Shown in pieces: positions 40,643 through 49,419 of a stretch of DNA of 64,000 nt (its first letter is position 1; every line of letters starts with the position of its first letter). Made by a program: the position numbers and the translations under genes. Source of the stretch: CBDESN01 sp965242495. GTDB taxonomy: Bacteria; Pseudomonadota; Alphaproteobacteria; MPNO01. Under the pieces are notes generated by a model, which had not been told where the DNA came from, did not search any database, and saw only the letters and a list, made by a program, of their open reading frames with translations. Location of the stretch: the NCBI GenBank assembly GCA_965242495.1, contig OZ251446.1:248001-312000 (forward strand), written 5' to 3'.

Positions 40643-42019
40643 ATGGCGGGTTACGACTACGACCTCTTCACCATCGGCGCCGGGTCGGGCGGGGTCCGCG
40701 CGAGCCGCATGGCCGCCGCCTTCGGCGCGCGCGCCGCGGTCGCCGAAGAACGCCGTCTCGGCGGCACCTGCGTCAACGTCGGCTGCATCCCCAAGAAGCT
40801 GTTCGCCTATGGGGCGCAGTATGCGGAGGACTTCGCCGACGCCGCCGCCTTCGGCTGGAGGGCCGGCGAACGACGGGCCGACTGGGCTACGCTGATCGCC
40901 AACAAGGACCGCGAGATCGCCCGGCTCAACGACGTCTATCGCGGCCTCCTGGAGTCGGCCGGCGTCGCCGTCTTCGAGGCCCGCGCGCAGCTGATCGACG
41001 CCCATACGGTCGATGCGGGCGGCGAACGGATCACCGCGGCGAACGTATTGGTGGCGACCGGCGGCTGGCCGGTGGTTCCCGACATACCCGGCAAGGAGCA
41101 CGCGATCACTTCGAACGAGGCGTTCCACCTGCCCGATCTGCCGGAACGGGTGGTCGTCGTCGGCGGCGGCTACATCGCCGTCGAGTTCGCGGGCATCTTC
41201 CACGGCTACGGCGCGCGGGTGATCCAGCTCTATCGCGGCCCGCTGTTCCTGCGCGGCTTCGATCTCGACGTCCGCCGCACGCTCGCCGACGAGATGCGGA
41301 AGAAGGGCGTCGATCTCCGCTTCGACGCCGAGCTGGCTCGTATCGACCGGCGCGGCGGCGGGCTCCGGGCGACGCTCGCCGACGGGACGGAGATCGAGGC
41401 GGATGCGGTGCTGTACGCCACCGGCCGCGCGCCCAACACGCAGGGTCTCGGCTTGGCGGAGGCGGGCGTGCGGATGCGGGCCAACGGCGCGGTCGCGGTG
41501 GACGACCGGCTCCGGACCAGCGCGCCGCATATCCATGCCCTGGGCGACGCGACCGACCGGCTGCAGCTCACGCCGGTCGCGATCGCCGAGGCGATGGTCG
41601 TGGCGGCGAACCTGTTCGACGGCGCGGACCGCCGGATGGATTACGCCGACGTCCCGACCGCGGTGTTCAGCAACCCCAACGTCGGCGCCGTCGGGCTCAC
41701 CGAGGCGGAGGCGCGCGAACGCCATGGGGCGATCGACGTCTATCGCGAGGCGTTCCGCCCGCTGAAGCATCGGATGACGCTCCGCGACGAACGCAGCGTG
41801 ATGAAGCTGGTCGTCGAGCGGGCGACGGACCGGGTCGTGGGCGTCCACATGGTCGGCCCCGACGCCGGCGAGATCGTCCAGGGCATGGCCGTGGCGCTCA
41901 AATGCAACGCGACCAAGGCGCAGTTCGACGCCACCGTCGGCATCCATCCGACGGCCGCGGAGGAGTTCGTCACCATGCGCATGCCGGTCCCCGAACCGCA
42001 GGCCGAGGCCGCCGCCTGA
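40643..42019 (+). CDS. gor: Glutathione-disulfide reductase
   Basis: FAD enzyme that regenerates glutathione with NADPH. Seen: 458 residues; FAD motif TIGAGSGGVRASRMAA at about 9-24, redox disulfide GGTCVNVGCIPKK, NADP motif VVVGGGYIAVEFAGIF with downstream Arg residues, a second FAD site in HALGDATDRLQLTPVAIAE, and the dimer-partner active-site His-Glu in VGIHPTAAEEF. All catalytic residues are present. A 21-bp gap to gabD suggests cotranscription. The GSH-dependent transferase at 60.4 kb is a possible user of the product. Confidence 0.94.
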   Translation: MAGYDYDLFTIGAGSGGVRASRMAAAFGARAAVAEERRLGGTCVNVGCIPKKLFAYGAQYAEDFADAAAFGWRAGERRADWATLIANKDREIARLNDVYRGLLESAGVAVFEARAQLIDAHTVDAGGERITAANVLVATGGWPVVPDIPGKEHAITSNEAFHLPDLPERVVVVGGGYIAVEFAGIFHGYGARVIQLYRGPLFLRGFDLDVRRTLADEMRKKGVDLRFDAELARIDRRGGGLRATLADGTEIEADAVLYATGRAPNTQGLGLAEAGVRMRANGAVAVDDRLRTSAPHIHALGDATDRLQLTPVAIAEAMVVAANLFDGADRRMDYADVPTAVFSNPNVGAVGLTEAEARERHGAIDVYREAFRPLKHRMTLRDERSVMKLVVERATDRVVGVHMVGPDAGEIVQGMAVALKCNATKAQFDATVGIHPTAAEEFVTMRMPVPEPQAEAAA

Positions 42020-42118
42020 GCGGCTCCGCCCCGCCGCGGTCGCCGCTTTCGCTGGCAAAATGCGGACGCAGGGCGTATAGCGGCGCATTCCGTCGAGACG
42101 TTGGAGGAGGTCCGGCCG

Positions 42119-43510
42119 ATGGCCGCGTCGAACTGGTCGCCGGGCAGCTGGCGTGGAAAGCCGATCCGGCAGGTTCCGGTCTACCCCGATGCGGCGGCGT
42201 TGGAGAGCGTCGAAGACCGCCTCGGGTCGTATCCGCCGCTGGTGTTCGCCGGCGAGGCGCGCAGGCTGACGGACCAACTCGCCGGCGTCGCCGCCGGCAA
42301 GGGATTCCTGCTGCAAGGCGGCGACTGCGCCGAGAGCTTCGCCGAGTTCCACCCCGACAACATCCGCGATACGTTCCGCGTCCTCCTGCAAATGTCGGTC
42401 GTGTTGATGTTCGGGGCGAGCTGCCCGGTGGTCAAGGTCGGGCGGCTGGCCGGCCAGTTCGCCAAGCCGCGTTCGGCGGAGACGGAGGAGCAGGCGGGCG
42501 TGGCCCTGCCGAGCTACCGGGGCGACATGGTGAACGGCATGTCGTTCGACGCGGAGGCGCGCGTTCCCGACCCGCAGCGCATGGTCCAGGGCTACAACCA
42601 GTCGGCGGCGACGCTGAACCTGCTGCGCGCCTTCGCCCAGGGCGGCTATGCCGACCTCCATCAGGTCCATCGCTGGAATCTGGATTTCGTCGCCAAGGGG
42701 CAGGCGACGCAGTATGGCGACCTCGCCGACCGGATCGACGAGACGCTCGACTTCATGGCCGCCTGCGGGCTTACCTCCGAGACCGCGCCGCAGATCCGCG
42801 AGACCGATTTCTACACCTCCCACGAGGCGCTGCTGCTGACCTACGAGCAGGCCATGACCCGCGTCGATTCGACCACCGGCGACTGGTGCGACACCTCCGC
42901 CCATATGCTGTGGGTCGGCGACCGGACGCGGCAGCCGGACGGCGCCCATGTCGAGTTCCTGCGCGGCGTCGCCAACCCGCTCGGCGTCAAGGCCGGCCCC
43001 TCGCTCGAGGCCGACGAGCTGCTGCGGCTGATCGACGTCCTGGATCCGGAGAACCGGCCCGGCCGGCTGACCGTCATCTGCCGCATGGGCGCGGATCAGG
43101 TCGCGCGTCGGCTACCGCCGCTGATCCGCGCGGTCCGGCGGGCGGGGCGCGGCGTCCTGTGGGCCTGCGACCCCATGCACGGCAACACGGTCAAGGCGGG
43201 GAACGGCTACAAGACCCGCCCGTTCGACCGCATCCTCCATGAGGTTCAGGCGTTCTTCGACGTCCACCGGGCCGAGGGAACCCATGCCGGCGGCATCCAC
43301 GTCGAGCTCACCGGGCAGAACGTCACCGAGTGCACGGGCGGCGCGCAGGCGGTCACGGAGGCGAGTCTGGCCGACCGCTACCACACCCACTGCGATCCCC
43401 GGCTCAACGCCGGCCAGTCGCTCGAACTGGCGTTTTTGATCGCCGAGGCGCTGAAGGCGGAGCGGCGGAAGAAGAACGGCGAAACCCGGCGCCGCGCCGC
43501 CGCGATGTGA
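42119..43510 (+). CDS. Class II 3-deoxy-7-phosphoheptulonate (DAHP) synthase
   Basis: Condenses phosphoenolpyruvate and erythrose-4-phosphate, the entry to aromatic amino-acid synthesis. Seen: 463 residues; QGGDCAESFAEF at about 62-73, GRLAGQFAKPRS, SYRGDMVNGMSFD, HMLWVGDRTRQPDGAHVEFLRG, CRMGADQVARRLPPL, WACDPMHGNTVKAG and GGIHVELTGQNVTECTGG: the complete run of metal and substrate motifs of the plant/actinobacterial (AroG/AroF-II) type. Start ATG 42119 has GGAGGAGG 8 bp upstream; the TTG 18 bp earlier is inside that site. Regulated form unknown; class II enzymes often lack the standard feedback domains. Confidence 0.96.
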   Translation: MAASNWSPGSWRGKPIRQVPVYPDAAALESVEDRLGSYPPLVFAGEARRLTDQLAGVAAGKGFLLQGGDCAESFAEFHPDNIRDTFRVLLQMSVVLMFGASCPVVKVGRLAGQFAKPRSAETEEQAGVALPSYRGDMVNGMSFDAEARVPDPQRMVQGYNQSAATLNLLRAFAQGGYADLHQVHRWNLDFVAKGQATQYGDLADRIDETLDFMAACGLTSETAPQIRETDFYTSHEALLLTYEQAMTRVDSTTGDWCDTSAHMLWVGDRTRQPDGAHVEFLRGVANPLGVKAGPSLEADELLRLIDVLDPENRPGRLTVICRMGADQVARRLPPLIRAVRRAGRGVLWACDPMHGNTVKAGNGYKTRPFDRILHEVQAFFDVHRAEGTHAGGIHVELTGQNVTECTGGAQAVTEASLADRYHTHCDPRLNAGQSLELAFLIAEALKAERRKKNGETRRRAAAM

Positions 43511-43550
43511 CCGCCCGGACCGCGGCGGCGCCCGCGCCCGCCGAAATGGG

Positions 43551-43683
43551 CGTTACCGTATCCGCCGCCGACCCACGTTACCGTATCCGCCGCCGCGCCG
43601 AGGTCATGGCGAGACGATCACGCGAGCGCCCGCATCCTTCCACTCCGCGTTACCGTATCCGCCGCCGCACCGAGGTCATGGCG
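43551..43683. repeat. Three direct copies of a 20-bp unit, duplicating the end of the hydrolase gene
   Basis: CGTTACCGTATCCGCCGCCG occurs at 43551-43570, 43576-43595 and 43648-43667. Copies two and three extend to 36 bp with one mismatch (…CCGAGGTCATGGCG). The third copy includes the stop codon and last residues (MTSVRRRIR) of the hydrolase gene; the second carries the same end with one changed residue. Spacings of 5 and 52 bp are too irregular for a CRISPR. Confidence 0.85.
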
Positions 43684-45494
43684 CCGAACGGGTCCGGGTT
43701 CCGCAGCCGCTCCCGGCTTTCGCCGTCTCCCTTCAGGCGCCAGTCGAACCATGCCTTCGCGTACCAGTCGCGGATCACGTGCGGCAAGTACGCCTCGCCC
43801 GCTTCGCCGACCCCGGCCCAGCCCAGCTGGGTGTAGCCTTCGCCGGGCTCCGCCTTCGGCGGCCCGAAGGCCGCGGCGCCGGTCGGCTTGCGCGTGCGCT
43901 GCGGCGACGGGCCGAACGGCAGCTCGCCGCGCCGGAACGCCGGCCACGGAAACAGCCGCGCGAAGTCTTCGGCGACGGTGAAGTGGTCGGTGTCGCGCAC
44001 GATCACCAGCACGCGGTCGGCGGTCGCGCGTCGCCATGCGCTCAACGCCACCGGCTGCGGGTTCTCCGTCCGGTCCGGGGCGGCGCGCTCGGGCGCCAGC
44101 GGAAAGGCCTCCGCCGGGTCGCCGCCGGCCGCCGCCACCGCCGACCGGAACAACCCGGCGAAGATCCTCTGCACGAAGTCGTCCTCGTCGCCGATCATGA
44201 TCAGCAGCGGCTTGCGGCTGCCCGTCGGCAGCGTATCGCCGCCGTCCCGCGTTTCGCCGGCGCCGAACATCTCCTCGGGCGTCCAGGAGAAGGGCGGAGC
44301 GTTGTTGAGGCCCATCGCCGCCGCCGCGCCCGGCAGATGGTTCGCCGCCAGCTGCGCGGTCATGGAGCCGAGCGAATGTCCGGCGACTCCCACCCGTTCG
44401 GAGTCGATGCGCCCCGCCAGCAGGCCGCACAGGTCGCGGGCGGCGCTGGTCGCGCCCCTCGCAACCAGGGCGACGCGGCAGACCTCCGCCTCGGCGCCCA
44501 GCAGGCGCACGGTGCGCAGCAGCAACCCCAGGTCGGCGACGCGCTGGCGGAACAGGTTGCGCATCATGGTGGTGGCGCGCGTCACGCCGCCGGGAACGAT
44601 CTTCTCCGCCGGCGGGTCGAATCCGGGCGGCGGCGCGAACCCCCGACCCTCGCGGCCGAACAGCAGGCGGTAGAAGTAGGGCACGACCTTGACCTCGCCC
44701 AACAGCAGCGCGTAGGCCCGCTCCAGCTCCTCGGCCGACGCCTGTTTCGCGAACGGCGAATCGGGATCGTGGAACACCAGCGGCAAGCCGCCGTCCGAGA
44801 CGAACGTGGGCGCCGCGACCACGTATCCGTGGGAGGCGAGAAACTCGCCCAGCGAGCTCCACATACCGTGGTTGCCGGCGAGCCCGTGGGCGAGAAGGAT
44901 CAGCGGGAATCTGCCTTCCGCCGGCCGCGCGTCCTGCCAGGCGCCGCGCGGCATGTTGAGAATCCGCCGGCCGATGTCGGCATGGATCGCGTTTCGGGTC
45001 TCGTCGTCGGCCGCGGACAGGGCGCCGCCGTCCGGCAGGCGGACGAACTGGGGCAGAACCACCTGGGCGGCGGCTCCGATCCGCCGCGACAGCGGGCCGC
45101 CTTCCTGGAAGAAGAAGTCGAAATAGTTGGCGCGCCGCCCGCTGGCCGCGGGAAAGGGAGAGCGAGGTCCGGCGAGCCGCCCGCGCGCGGCGTCGGGGGC
45201 CGCCGGATACCAGAGATGGAACACGACCGTCCGCGTCTGCCCCGCGGCTTCGACCCGCCGCAGCATGGCGCGGTATTCGGGGCGGCCGTAGGCGCCGTTC
45301 CAGGGATCGAAGCGCTGGTGGTTGTCGACGGCGAAGCCGGCGGCGGCGCCGACGGCGTAGCCGCCGTAGACGGCGCCCGCCGGCAAGGCGTCCAGGGATT
45401 GCCCGGCCGCGCCCGCAATGCCGGCGGCCAGCGTCGGGGCGGTCAGCAAAGCCGCGGCCGCGTTTCGCCATGTCGAGTAGGTCATGCGCAACAT
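43650..45494 (-). CDS. Secreted alpha/beta hydrolase (PAF-acetylhydrolase-like)
   Basis: Probable exported lipase/esterase. Seen: 614 residues; start ATG 45494 gives a Sec signal peptide (NAAAALLTAPTLAAGIAGAA). VVFHLWYPAAPDAA, RFPLILLAHGLAGNHGMWSS and HGYVVAAPTFVSDGG are followed by the nucleophile elbow GVAGHSLGSMTAQ near 375, Asp in IMIGDEDDFV and His in RDTDHFTVAEDF, the order of plasma PAF-acetylhydrolase-like enzymes. The protein is long, with an unassigned 150-residue insert between the oxyanion and nucleophile motifs and a C-terminal WYAKAWFDWRLKGD segment. Upstream 45495-45722 holds nothing recognisable. Its last codons lie in a tandem repeat. Confidence 0.8.
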   Translation of the reverse strand: MLRMTYSTWRNAAAALLTAPTLAAGIAGAAGQSLDALPAGAVYGGYAVGAAAGFAVDNHQRFDPWNGAYGRPEYRAMLRRVEAAGQTRTVVFHLWYPAAPDAARGRLAGPRSPFPAASGRRANYFDFFFQEGGPLSRRIGAAAQVVLPQFVRLPDGGALSAADDETRNAIHADIGRRILNMPRGAWQDARPAEGRFPLILLAHGLAGNHGMWSSLGEFLASHGYVVAAPTFVSDGGLPLVFHDPDSPFAKQASAEELERAYALLLGEVKVVPYFYRLLFGREGRGFAPPPGFDPPAEKIVPGGVTRATTMMRNLFRQRVADLGLLLRTVRLLGAEAEVCRVALVARGATSAARDLCGLLAGRIDSERVGVAGHSLGSMTAQLAANHLPGAAAAMGLNNAPPFSWTPEEMFGAGETRDGGDTLPTGSRKPLLIMIGDEDDFVQRIFAGLFRSAVAAAGGDPAEAFPLAPERAAPDRTENPQPVALSAWRRATADRVLVIVRDTDHFTVAEDFARLFPWPAFRRGELPFGPSPQRTRKPTGAAAFGPPKAEPGEGYTQLGWAGVGEAGEAYLPHVIRDWYAKAWFDWRLKGDGESRERLRNPDPFGAMTSVRRRIR

Positions 45495-45722
45495 TCCGTC
45501 GTCTCCCGAGTTTCCCGCTTGATGGCGTCGTTCGATGGATCGATCCATATCGGCGCGGCGGGCTCCCGGCGCCGCTCGCCGCAACCTTCGAGGGCCCGCG
45601 TCGATGTGGATGGATCGTCCCGCGATCGACCGGCCCATCGGTGGCCGGGAAACAATATCATCGCCGCGGCTTCCTGCCTGCCGTCGCATCGCGCCGGGGA
45701 GATTTCCGCCGACGCGCCGTCG

Positions 45723-46829
45723 TCATTCGGTTCGCGCCGACGCCGGCGGCCGCGGCGTGACGTCGGATCCTGCGCCGTATGCGGGGGCCGTCGACCGGTC
45801 CGGCGACCCGCCGTCCGGCGCGGGGCGGCGCTTCCTGCCGCCGTCGTCCGGCAGGGATTCGCCGTGGTCCCCGTTCCAAAGGATGCCGGGCCGGGGCAGC
45901 CGATAGTAGTTGGACGGGCTCTCCGGATCGGCGACGGGCCTGGCGGTCTCCCGCGGGTCGCGGACGAAGCGGCCGAGAGCCGCCTCGCAATAGGACTCCA
46001 CCAGCTCGATGCAGGTCCAGCGGCGGTCGGTGCGCTCGCAGACCTCGCCGGTGACGCAGCTCCCGGCGAAGGGGTCGAGCACGAGATCGCCGGGCTCGGT
46101 CAGCATGCGAATGAAGTATTCGGGCAGTTCCGCCGGAAAGCGGGCGGGATGCGGCTTGAGGCCCCGCCGCTCGCAATGGCGCAGATAGAAGCTGTTGCTC
46201 TCGGTGTTGGGGATCGCGATCAGGTTGGGCGGGATCGCCGCGCCGTTGTCGGTGGCGAATTTGGCGCTGATGTCGTGGCCGGACGGGCGCTTCCTGGCCT
46301 TGTAGCCCTTGGTCAGCAGCTCCTGCATGCTCGGGCTGTAGGGCTGGAGGACCCGTCGATTGCTCGCTTTCGGCCATGGCGTCTTGGACAGCCACCACAC
46401 GGTGTTGACGGCGTCCTTGACCCGCACCCGGCGCACCGTGACCCACTCGGCGGGCGTGGGGAGCTTGGACGGGTTCCACCAGTAGAAGTCCTGCGCCAGA
46501 TGGAACCCGAACTCCTCGCACAGCATGATGAGAAGCTTGAAGTGATAGAGGTTGCGGGTGGGATAGCCCTTGTTCCATGCGCCGCCGATGTCGATGACCA
46601 GGCTGCCGCTGTCCTTGAGGACGCGATGGAGCGCGGCGGCGAACGGTTTGAACCAATCGACGTATTCGTCGGCGTCTACGTTGCCGTAGTCCTTCTTGCG
46701 GACCAACCCGAAGGGCGGGCTGGTCATGATCAGGTCGACCGAATCGGCCGGCGAGTCCGCGAGCGCGTCGATGCTGTCGCCGCGGACGATCCGCCCGAGC
46801 GGCGTTTCGTGGAAGACGTCGGCGTTCAT
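45723..46829 (-). CDS. Beta-class DNA methyltransferase with SPPF motif (N4-cytosine or N6-adenine)
   Basis: Site-specific DNA methylase. Seen: 368 residues; motif IV TSPPFG near 36-41 comes first, and motif I in DLVLDPFAGSCVTGEVCER comes near the C-terminus, the permuted beta-class order. SPPF is more typical of N4-cytosine enzymes than the DPPY/NPPY of adenine enzymes. The WNPSKLPTPAEWVTVRRVRVKD segment between them is typical of CcrM/HinfI-like target domains. The last 60 residues are Pro/Arg-rich and unassigned. No endonuclease gene is nearby, so it is probably an orphan methylase. The high GC matches the genome, suggesting long residence. Confidence 0.88.
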   Translation of the reverse strand: MNADVFHETPLGRIVRGDSIDALADSPADSVDLIMTSPPFGLVRKKDYGNVDADEYVDWFKPFAAALHRVLKDSGSLVIDIGGAWNKGYPTRNLYHFKLLIMLCEEFGFHLAQDFYWWNPSKLPTPAEWVTVRRVRVKDAVNTVWWLSKTPWPKASNRRVLQPYSPSMQELLTKGYKARKRPSGHDISAKFATDNGAAIPPNLIAIPNTESNSFYLRHCERRGLKPHPARFPAELPEYFIRMLTEPGDLVLDPFAGSCVTGEVCERTDRRWTCIELVESYCEAALGRFVRDPRETARPVADPESPSNYYRLPRPGILWNGDHGESLPDDGGRKRRPAPDGGSPDRSTAPAYGAGSDVTPRPPASARTE

Positions 46830-46958
46830 CCGGATTCCTGCTTATCCATGAGAGTCTTCCAACGAAGTACGGGGTCTCGTTGGCGCTGAGGACGACGCGC
46901 GTTCCGGGGCGCGCCCCCGGCCCGACCGTTTTTCGATCGATCTCGTCAAAGTCCCTGG

Positions 46959-46978
46959 ATTCCCGCTTTCGCGGGAAT
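46959..46978. repeat. Palindromic intergenic repeat copy
   Basis: ATTCCCGCTTTCGCGGGAAT, a perfect 20-bp palindrome-like hairpin flanked by GG and GACG. It belongs to the family that recurs at 47.1, 62.3-62.9 and (variant) 21.7 kb. Confidence 0.9.
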
Positions 46979-47097
46979 GACGAGGGAGTTCCGGGCCGAT
47001 GGCCCCAGGAGAGCCATCGGCTCGAGGCGGATACGCCAACAATTCGTCATTCCCCCGGTCGAGCCGGGGGCAGGCTCCGCGAACAGCCCCCCTCGTC

Positions 47098-47117
47098 ATT
47101 CCCGCGAAAGCGGGAAT
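47098..47117. repeat. Palindromic intergenic repeat copy, opposite orientation
   Basis: ATTCCCGCGAAAGCGGGAAT. With the copy at 46959 it brackets a companion box (GGCTCGAGGCGGATACGCC) in the 474-bp gap between the methylase and the SDR gene, which otherwise holds nothing recognisable. Confidence 0.9.
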
Positions 47118-47303
47118 CCATTTCGCACGAAGCCATGGCGCGACGGGCTTCCCGGGCGAACACGTCGCCGATCGCCACGGGCCGCGCCCTCCGTCGATTT
47201 GTGAGCCCGACTCCCTTGGCCATGGAGTCGTATCGAACGACGTCTCGGAAGACAAGAACGAAATTGGAACCAGGGGCGCGGCGACCCGTAGCCGGCATCC
47301 CGG

Positions 47304-48044
47304 CTACGGGTCGAAGGACAGGACCTGCCCGGTGATGTGGTCCGAATCGGGGCAGGCGAAGAAGACGAAGGCGGGCGCCATCGCCTCGGGCTTCACGAAT
47401 CCCGCCGGTCCGCCCGACGCCCAGGGCGCGTCGGGATGGTCGGCGCGAAAGGCGATCAGGCTGCGGGTCATGCGGGTCTCCGCCACCGGCGAGACGCAGT
47501 TGACCTGGATGCCGTGCGGCTTGAGTTCGCTCGCCGCGTTGTAGGTGAAGGCGACGATCCCGCCCTTGGCCGCGGCGTAGTCGGCGACGCCGAACGAACC
47601 GCGCAGGGCCGCCGGCGCGGCGACGTTGACGATCTTGCCCCGCCGACGCGCCTTCATTTCGGCGAGGACGGCCTGGGTGCAGTTGAACGTTCCCTTGAGA
47701 TGGACGCCCGTCACTTCGTCCCATTGCCGTTCGCTGATCTCCGCCAGCAACGCCGGGCGGATGATTCCGGCGTTGTTGACCAGGACGTCGAGCCGCCCCC
47801 AGCGGTCGAGGATCCGGCCCACCAGCGCGTCGATCTCGGCGCGCCGGGTCACGTCGGCGAGCGCCGCCAGCGCTTGCGCCCCCGACGCCGAGATCTCGTT
47901 CTCGACCGCCTCCAGCGCGTCCCGGTCGCGGACTCCGGCGATGGCGACGTGGGCGCCCTCGCCGGCGAAGGCCAGGGCCGCCGCGCGTCCGATGCCGCGG
48001 CTCGCGCCGGTCACCAGCGCCACCCGGCCGTCCAGCCGTCCCAT
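47304..48044 (-). CDS. Short-chain dehydrogenase/reductase with an altered catalytic serine position
   Basis: Seen: 246 residues; NAD(P) motif TGASRGIG at 12-19, NNAGI, and YAAAK with the catalytic Tyr and Lys. The serine that normally lies 13 residues before the Tyr (as in FabG GS...Y) is replaced by Ala: the protein reads IVNVAAPAALRGSF before VADYAAAK. A Ser six residues before the Tyr is not in the usual place. Asn of the tetrad (around HLKGTFNC, Lys in place of Asn) is also unusual. It is therefore either a catalytically impaired SDR, a reductase with relaxed mechanism or a regulatory paralogue. Divergent from the MFS gene 122 bp away. Confidence 0.88.
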   Translation of the reverse strand: MGRLDGRVALVTGASRGIGRAAALAFAGEGAHVAIAGVRDRDALEAVENEISASGAQALAALADVTRRAEIDALVGRILDRWGRLDVLVNNAGIIRPALLAEISERQWDEVTGVHLKGTFNCTQAVLAEMKARRRGKIVNVAAPAALRGSFGVADYAAAKGGIVAFTYNAASELKPHGIQVNCVSPVAETRMTRSLIAFRADHPDAPWASGGPAGFVKPEAMAPAFVFFACPDSDHITGQVLSFDP

Positions 48045-48166
48045 GACCGTCTCCCGCTCGTCGGCTCTCCCGCCGGCGCCCGGACGCTATCGTTCTTGCG
48101 CCGCCGCCGCAAAGCTGATACCGCCCGGATCTCCGCTTTCCCCACGGCCGATCGGGTGACGCGCGC

Positions 48167-49381
48167 ATGGCGACGGCGTCGGTCGGTCGGCGCCGCGAGT
48201 TCCAGGCCGTCGGCCTGATCGGCGCCGGCCACTTCATGAGCCATCTGTACCAGCTGGCGCTGCCGCCGCTGTTCCTGATGATGAAGGCGGATCTCGCCGT
48301 GGGCTTCGTCGAGCTCGGCGGCGCGGTCGCGCTGTACAGCATCGTCACCGCGGTCCTGCAGACGCCGGTGGGCTTCGTCGTCGACCGGATCGGCGGACGC
48401 TGGCTCCTGATCGCCGGGCTGTTCGTCAACGCCGCGGCGATCTACGGCGTCGGCTCGACCTCGTCCTACGGGGTCCTGCTCGGGTTGATGGCGGCCGCGG
48501 GGGTCGGCAACAGCGTCTTCCATCCGGCCGATTTCGCCATCCTGTCCGCATCGGTGGACCGGCGGCGCCTCGGCCGCGCCTACAGCGTGCACGCCTTCGG
48601 CGGATCGGCCGGCTTCATGGCCGCGCCCGTGGCGACGTTGGCCCTGGCCGCGCTGTGGGACTGGCGCACGGCGCTGGAGGTTCTCGGCCTCGCCGGCATG
48701 GCGCTGGCCGCGGTCATGGCGCTGCTGCGCGGCGCCATGCGGGAGCAGTCCGAGGCCGCGCCCGATGCGGCCGGCGCCCGCAAGGCCGCCGGCCCGGGCT
48801 GGCGGGCGCTGCTGACCCGGACGACGCTGATGTTCTTCTTCTTCCACGTCGCCTCGGCGTCGGCCGGCGGCGGGCTGAGCGCGTTCTCGATCGTCGCGCT
48901 GGTCGAGATCTACGGCGTGGACGAGCCCGCCGCGGGCGCGGTCCTCACCCTCTATTTCGGGACCGTCGCCATCTGTTCGCTGATCGGCGGTTTCGTCGCC
49001 GACAGGATGCGGCGCCACGATCTGATCCTGATCGTCGCCTTCGCGATCGGCGCGGTCGGCATGGCGGCGATCGGGACCGCGGCGCTCCCGTTCTGGCTGG
49101 TCGGCGCGGTCTTCGCGCTGATCGGCATGATGCGGGGCGTCGTCAACCCCGCCCGCGACGTGCTGGTGCGCCGCGCCGCGCCGGCCGGGGCGGTCGGGCT
49201 GGTCTTCGGCTTCGTGACCACGGGCTTCAACGTCGGCGGCGGGATCGCGCCGGTCGTCTATGGCTGGGCGATGGATACGGGTTCGGCCGAATCGGTGTTC
49301 TGGCTCGCCGCCGGGTTCACCCTGGTCGGGATAGCGATCATCGCCGCCGCCCGCGAACGCGCGTTGTATGCGGGGCGTTGA
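48167..49381 (+). CDS. Major facilitator superfamily transporter
   Basis: Proton- or ion-coupled carrier in the inner membrane. Seen: 404 residues with about twelve hydrophobic helices; GHFMSHLYQLALPPLFLMM opens helix 1, the A-motif-like DRIGGRWLL follows helix 2, and HPADFAILSASV is in the N-half. The second half has DRMRRHDLI in the corresponding loop and ARDVLVRRAAPAGAVGLVFG after helix 10. These patterns resemble the FucP/fosmidomycin-resistance and oxalate/formate-type branches. Substrate unknown. It is divergent from the SDR gene and convergent with the EutA-like gene (38-bp gap). Confidence 0.9.
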   Translation: MATASVGRRREFQAVGLIGAGHFMSHLYQLALPPLFLMMKADLAVGFVELGGAVALYSIVTAVLQTPVGFVVDRIGGRWLLIAGLFVNAAAIYGVGSTSSYGVLLGLMAAAGVGNSVFHPADFAILSASVDRRRLGRAYSVHAFGGSAGFMAAPVATLALAALWDWRTALEVLGLAGMALAAVMALLRGAMREQSEAAPDAAGARKAAGPGWRALLTRTTLMFFFFHVASASAGGGLSAFSIVALVEIYGVDEPAAGAVLTLYFGTVAICSLIGGFVADRMRRHDLILIVAFAIGAVGMAAIGTAALPFWLVGAVFALIGMMRGVVNPARDVLVRRAAPAGAVGLVFGFVTTGFNVGGGIAPVVYGWAMDTGSAESVFWLAAGFTLVGIAIIAAARERALYAGR

Positions 49382-49419
49382 GACGCGGAGCGGCGCGGCC
49401 CCGCGGCCCCGCCCCGACG

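Noticed and set aside
38344..43242. A 1,632-codon plus-strand frame spanning the CoxG, gabD, gor and DAHP synthase genes
   Set aside because: It is out of frame with four well-supported genes and reads as Arg/Gly-rich nonsense; a GC-skew artefact.
43551..43683. CRISPR array
   Set aside because: Only three 20-bp repeats with 5- and 52-bp spacings, and they coincide with the end of a coding gene.
45495..45722. Possible signal-less N-terminal extension of the secreted hydrolase
   Set aside because: The frame stays open upstream, but those residues are Arg-rich and would bury the signal peptide; ATG 45494 has a usable ribosome site.
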